Assembly: GCA_034008185.1 (NCBI GenBank)
Contig: CM067086.1
Location: 1,302,001-1,366,000, forward strand
Reading direction: 5' to 3'
DNA length: 64,000 bases
Source of the DNA: Gorsachius magnificus
Lineage: Eukaryota; Chordata; Aves; Pelecaniformes; Ardeidae
Both the position numbers and the translations under genes were made by a program. The notes under the pieces were generated by a model. The model was not told the origin of the DNA. It worked only from the letters and a program-made list of their open reading frames with translations, and did no database searches. This document shows positions 59,904 through 64,000 of the stretch, one piece after another (the stretch's first letter is position 1; each line of letters starts with the position of its first letter).

Positions 59904-60289
59904 GTGCCGGCTTTCAGCACCCATCTCTGTGTCTGGGCCCTGGGCAGGCAGGTGGGGGCTCTGGGCAAGCGGGTGGGAGGCCCTGGAGGTCCCTGGGGGG
60001 CCCTGGGGTGAGTGCTGGCTGCAACGGGGGTGGTGGGAAACACCCTGGGGTGCGCAGTGTGTGGGGGGTTTGGGGACAGGGGTGTCCCTTGCATCCTGCA
60101 TGGCCCCTGCGTGGACAGCGGAGGGGCATAGGGTCCTCTCCCCGGAGGCGGTGGGGGCACCCTGACACCCCATGGGCACCCCCACATCAGCAGCGTCACC
60201 CTGACCTCCCCTTCCCGTCAGCCCCCCCATGACCACCCCTCACCCCCCCCCCCCCAGGCTGGAGATGGATGGGTCCTGCGAGCCAAAGG
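59904..60289. other. Convergent intergenic interval
   Basis: Short GC-rich stretch between the PRG copy C poly(A) signal and the P2RX3 poly(A) signal. Nothing recognised. Confidence 0.6.
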
Positions 60290-60295
60290 TTTATT
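60290..60295 (-). terminator. Polyadenylation signal of P2RX3
   Basis: TTTATT on plus is AATAAA on minus, about 1 kb past the P2RX3 stop, implying a 3' UTR of about 1,040 bases. Confidence 0.7.
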
Positions 60296-60544
60296 GGGGT
60301 GAGTGGTGCAGCCCCCCCAGTGTGGGGCTGGCTGGGAACAGGGAGGTGCTGGGGATTTGCAGAAGTGGGGGGCACCAGGGGGGCTGAGGCCCTGGGTACT
60401 GGCTGCCCACGCATCTCCAGCACCCGTTTGGTGGGGGAGGGGGGGGTCACTCCCGGCACCCAACAGCACCCACTGCCCCGGGAAGCAGCCCCCAGCCACC
60501 CACCCCAGCCCCCTCATCCGGAGATATGGGAGCTGTGGGGACCT

Positions 60545-60740
60545 GGGGGATGTGGGGTGGGGCACCCAGGGTGGGCACTGGGGACACTGGGGTGGGGCTG
60601 GGGCACTCAGGGGTGGGCACTGGGGACACTGGGGTGGGGCTGGGGCACCCGGGGTGGGCACTGGGGACACTGGGGTGGGGCTGGGGCACCAAGGGGGGAC
60701 ACTGGGATGGGGCTGGGGCACCCAGGGTGGGCACTGGGGA
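60545..60740. repeat. Minisatellite in the P2RX3 3' UTR
   Basis: About five units of GGTGGGCACTGGGGACACTG then GGGTGGGGCTGGGGCACC. Confidence 0.9.
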
Positions 60741-61321
60741 CAGGGTGGGCAGTGGGAGCCCAGCAGGGGTCCCGGCAAGCCCCTCACCCGGCTGTGGGCG
60801 ATGGCCCTGGTGCAGATGAGTGGGCTGTGGGTTGGGGCCAGGTTCCCACGGTGGCACTGGGCGCTTGTGTGCTGGGGGTCATGGGGCACCAGGGATTGGG
60901 GTGGTGGCACCCAGAGGGCTGTGTTCCTTGTCCCCACACCCTGAGCACCCCAGCCCTGGGGCCACCCCCATGTGCCTCATGCCCCTCTGTCACCCCCAGA
61001 ATCACCCCCTTCTCCCCACATCCCCTATGCCACCCCTCCATACCCCAGTGCCCCTCTGCCAGCCCCAGTGCCACCCCCACAGCCCCTGTGCCCCTGCTGC
61101 CACCCCCTTGGTCTCAACATCATCCCCACGGCCACCCCTGCCCCACAGCCACCAGTGTCACCCACACTGCCCCATATGTCCCCTGTGCCCTGTGTCTCAC
61201 TGTCAGCATGGGAAAGGGGGTGCCAGCCCTGGGGAGGGCAGGGGGGCACCCCGGCTGGGTGCAGGTGGGGGGCTTCCCCATGGTGGGGGGCAGGCAGGGG
61301 GCTGCCCCATGGTGCCCAGGG

Positions 61322-64000
61322 CTAGAGGCCGAGGGAGAAGGTGCCCGAGTCAGTGGACTGCTTGTCTCGACTGCAGCCCCCCAGCGCCCTGGGGGGACAC
61401 TCCGTGGGGCTGGCAGGGGGCACAGGCACGACAGCCTCTGGCACCTGTGGGATAGGGGACGGGCCTGGGTTAGTCCCTGCCCCATAGCCAGGGCACCCAG
61501 GGGGGCTCAGGGGCACTGCCTGCATGCCCCCCGCCCCCCAGGCGGCCCCACACCCCCCCGTGTGGCCAGATCCAGCCCCCCCGGAGGTGACCCCAGCCTG
61601 GCCCCAGCCCCACAGCAGCCCCAGCCCCACACTGACCTCCTCGAACTTGCGGGCTTTGTAATGCTCGGCCCCCTTCAGGAAGTTGAGCAGGATGATATCA
61701 CACAGCACTGTGCCCTGGGGGGCGGCAGTGTCGGGGTGGGGGGCCCGTGCTATGGGGCACCCCCCTGGCACCCCACAGCCCCCTACGGAGCCAGGCTGCT
61801 GTCACTCTGGGGCTTTGCTGTGTCCCCCTGCCCCACGGCTATGGGGTTTTCTTCTACCCCCGCCTCACAACTATGGGGTTTTCCTCCATCCCCCTCCCAA
61901 TCACTACAGGGCATCACTGTCCGCCCCTGCCCCACACCTGTGGGGTGCGCAGGGCCTCTCCCCAGCCCCCTCTCCCACCCACCCCCTGGGAGATGCCACT
62001 GCTTGGGGGCTGAGAACGGCCACAACTCACCACGCCAATGGAGGTGAAAGCTGCCACCGTGTTGATGAGGGTGGGGACGATGCCGAACTTCCCAGCCTGG
62101 GAGTGCAGAAACCCCCATTGGCAGGGGGTGCCTTCCCTCCCATGGCCCCCACAGGGTCCCCGGGGACCCCCAAGCCCCACACGTACGTTGCCATACACCA
62201 GGACGTCGAAGCGGATGCCAAAGGCCTTGGTGAGAGTACGGCGCTCGGTGCCATCCTGCCAGCGGTAGTACCTGGCATGCCTGGGGGGGGGGGGTGGGGG
62301 ACAGGGGGCCAGGGCCGTGCCAGGCTGTGCACACGTGTGCGACATGTGTGTCCCCGTGCAGCCGCGCCTGCCCTACCTGAAGTTGTAGCCGGGGGCGGGG
62401 GCGCGGGCGAGGCCATCCAGGCGGGTGAAGGAGTAGCGGGGCAGGCAGCGCTCCCAGGCGCGGTCCAGGTCGCACACCCACCCAATCTTGATGCCCAGCA
62501 CCCCCCCGCCCCGCCCCACCCCCGGCCCCCCCAGTCCCCCCCCCACCCCTCCCACCCCCACCACATCCACATCCCTGTGTCCCCACGTCCCTGTGTCCCC
62601 ACGTCCCACACCCCTGTGTCCCCATGTCCCACACCCCCATGTCCCCACATCCCTTGTCTCTATCCCCGTGCCCCACACCCCTCTCGCATCCCCGTCCCCC
62701 CTCCCACCCCCCGTGTCCCCACGTCTCCTGTCTCCCATCCCCGTGTCCCCTCATGTGTGTCCCCCCCCCCGTGTCCCCGTGCCCCTGGCTCACGGTGGCG
62801 GCCAGTGTGGGGAAGTCCTGCCCAGCCAGGCGCACCACGTCCCCCAGGCGCAGGATGGGGCACAGGGGCTGCTGCTCGGGGTGGAACCGGCACCTGCCCC
62901 TGCCCGCGGGGGGGGCGGGGAGAGGGGGGTGTTCATGGGGACATGGCACAGGGGGCACGGAGCCCTGTCCCCTCCATGTCCCCCCCGGTCACACTCACAC
63001 GTCGACAGTGTCCACCTCTGGCGGGCACCAGCCCCGGATCTCGCAGGTGTGCAGGGTCCCATTGTAGGGGACGCAGCGTCCCGCACCCCCCCCCCCCCCC
63101 CCCCTCCCTGGGGCGGGATCCCCCCCACCGCTGCCCGTGGCAGGGCCCTTTCCCCGGCAGTCGCGGTCGGCCTGGCAGCGGTACTCAGCTTCGCTCTGCG
63201 GGGGGGCCATGAGCCTGGGCAGGGGGCATGGGGGGACACCCCGGCATGCCCCCCCACCCACCACCCCCCTACCTCCGGGCAGACGCCCTGCGCCTGGTTC
63301 TCTGTCAGGATCTGCTTGGTGACCACCACGAACACAGAGGTGCCCTGGGGGGGGGCAGCACCGTCACCCTGACCCCCTCAGATGGGGAAACTGAGGCAGG
63401 GAGAGACCCGGCGCCCCCTCACCTGGTGGGGGGTGACGTAGTCGGCCGTGTCCAGCACGCGGCCCGCGTAGCGCCCGATGCCCTTGACCTTGGTCACCAC
63501 CGAGGACTCGATGACGGTGTCCCGCACCTGGTAGGCTTTCTCATGGAGGAATACCCAGCTGGGACAACGCCCGGGGGGTGACGGTGGGGACAGCCACCCC
63601 CTGTCACCCGCACGGGACCTGCTTGGGCCCCCTCATCAGGGGTGGGGGGGCCCCCCACCTGCCTGTGCCCCACCGGTGGCTGCTGTCACCCCCTGGGAGC
63701 ACCCAGGGGCCCCCCACCGCACCTGCTGCAGCCCGCTGCTGCTCCTGCCCCTCTTTGTCACCCGCACCGACCCCCCCCCCCCTCCCCTGCCGCCCCCTCA
63801 CCCCGGCCACCCACTGCCACACACCGTCACCCCCTCGTCGCTCCCCGGTGTCACCGGCGGCAGCGTCCCATCACCGGGGCCACCGAGCAACGCCCGGGCA
63901 GGGGGGGATGAGACGGCGGGGAGGGGGGCTCCGGGGGGGGGAGGAGGGGGGGCGCCGGGAGGGGTCTCACCCGATGAAGTAAGCGAGGATGAGGAGCTGC
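61322..64000 (-). CDS. P2RX3: P2RX3, ATP-gated cation channel P2X3 (partial, 5' end outside)
   Basis: Trimeric ATP-gated ion channel of sensory neurons. Exons (minus): 64000-63971 ([11 protein letters not shown]1, cut by window edge), 63558-63423, 63344-63273, 63195-about 62999, 62893-62794, about 62506-62377, 62280-62187, 62096-62031, 61714-61637, 61444-61322 (stop). Readable landmarks: VVTKVKG (ATP-binding lysines), [52 protein letters not shown], the GYNFR motif, [17 protein letters not shown] (with the ATP-binding lysine), [20 protein letters not shown] (TM2) and the C-terminal [13 protein letters not shown]. The tail is close to the KQSTDSGAFSIGH ending of human P2X3, which fixes the subtype. 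Two faults: the exon with the NFT motif and following strands is absent between 62999 and 62893, and the exon at 62506 has no AG acceptor. Confidence 0.93.
62500..62790. repeat. C-rich minisatellite in P2RX3 intron
   Basis: Plus strand is made of GTGTCCCCACGTCCCACACC units running directly into the P2RX3 exon at about 62506 with no acceptor in between. Confidence 0.8.

Overview
The window is avian nuclear DNA, very GC-rich, with long G or C runs and many minisatellites, as is typical of bird microchromosomes and GC-rich chromosome arms. The avian call rests on a CR1 LINE ending in the ATTCTATG-type 3' repeat, two LTRs of a common bird endogenous-retrovirus family, and short-intron vertebrate genes. 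It is a draft assembly with one 500-N gap. Several single-base frame breaks lie in real exons next to homopolymers, and several exons are missing. All names come from reading protein families by eye; no database search was run.

Layout. 1-4331 (-): 5' end of NUP160, with a CR1 and two solo LTRs in intron 2. 4332-9217: G-rich flank. 9218-14218 (+): PLEKHG3, complete, 16 coding exons. 14773-26004 (-): SPTB (beta spectrin), C-terminal two thirds, with two alternative 3' ends. 26005-26504: gap. 26505-27440: noisy satellite. 27896-28334 (+): 3' half of UBE2L6. 28827-30983 (-): SMTNL1, one calponin-homology exon not found. 33015-33919 (+): TIMM10. 35250-36764 (-): RTN4RL2. 42079-46225 (+): SLC43A3 copy A, intact. 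50685-55145 (+): SLC43A3 copy B, damaged. 46604-47440 (-) and 55440-57215 (-): two broken C-type-lectin-like genes of the eosinophil major basic protein (PRG2/PRG3) type. 58067-59903 (+): a third PRG-type copy, nearly intact. 60290-64000 (-): P2RX3, continuing past the right edge.

Gene order. From UBE2L6 to P2RX3, order and relative orientation match human 11q12.1 read backwards (UBE2L6, SMTNL1, TIMM10, RTN4RL2, SLC43A3, PRG, P2RX3), except that SLC43A1 is not where it would be expected. PLEKHG3 and SPTB are a convergent pair, as at human 14q23.3. NUP160 is 11p11.2 in human. These genes do not form a pathway; the shared signal is conserved synteny.

Main novelty. A tandem duplication of about 9 kb (units about 38310-47450 and 47455-57215) carries the SLC43A3 CpG promoter, SLC43A3 and an antisense PRG-like gene. 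A third, inverted PRG-like copy lies beside it. One SLC43A3 and one PRG copy look functional and the others are decaying. I found no previously undescribed molecular system. The most useful leads are this duplication, the two alternative SPTB ends, and the conserved exons that are missing or frame-broken.
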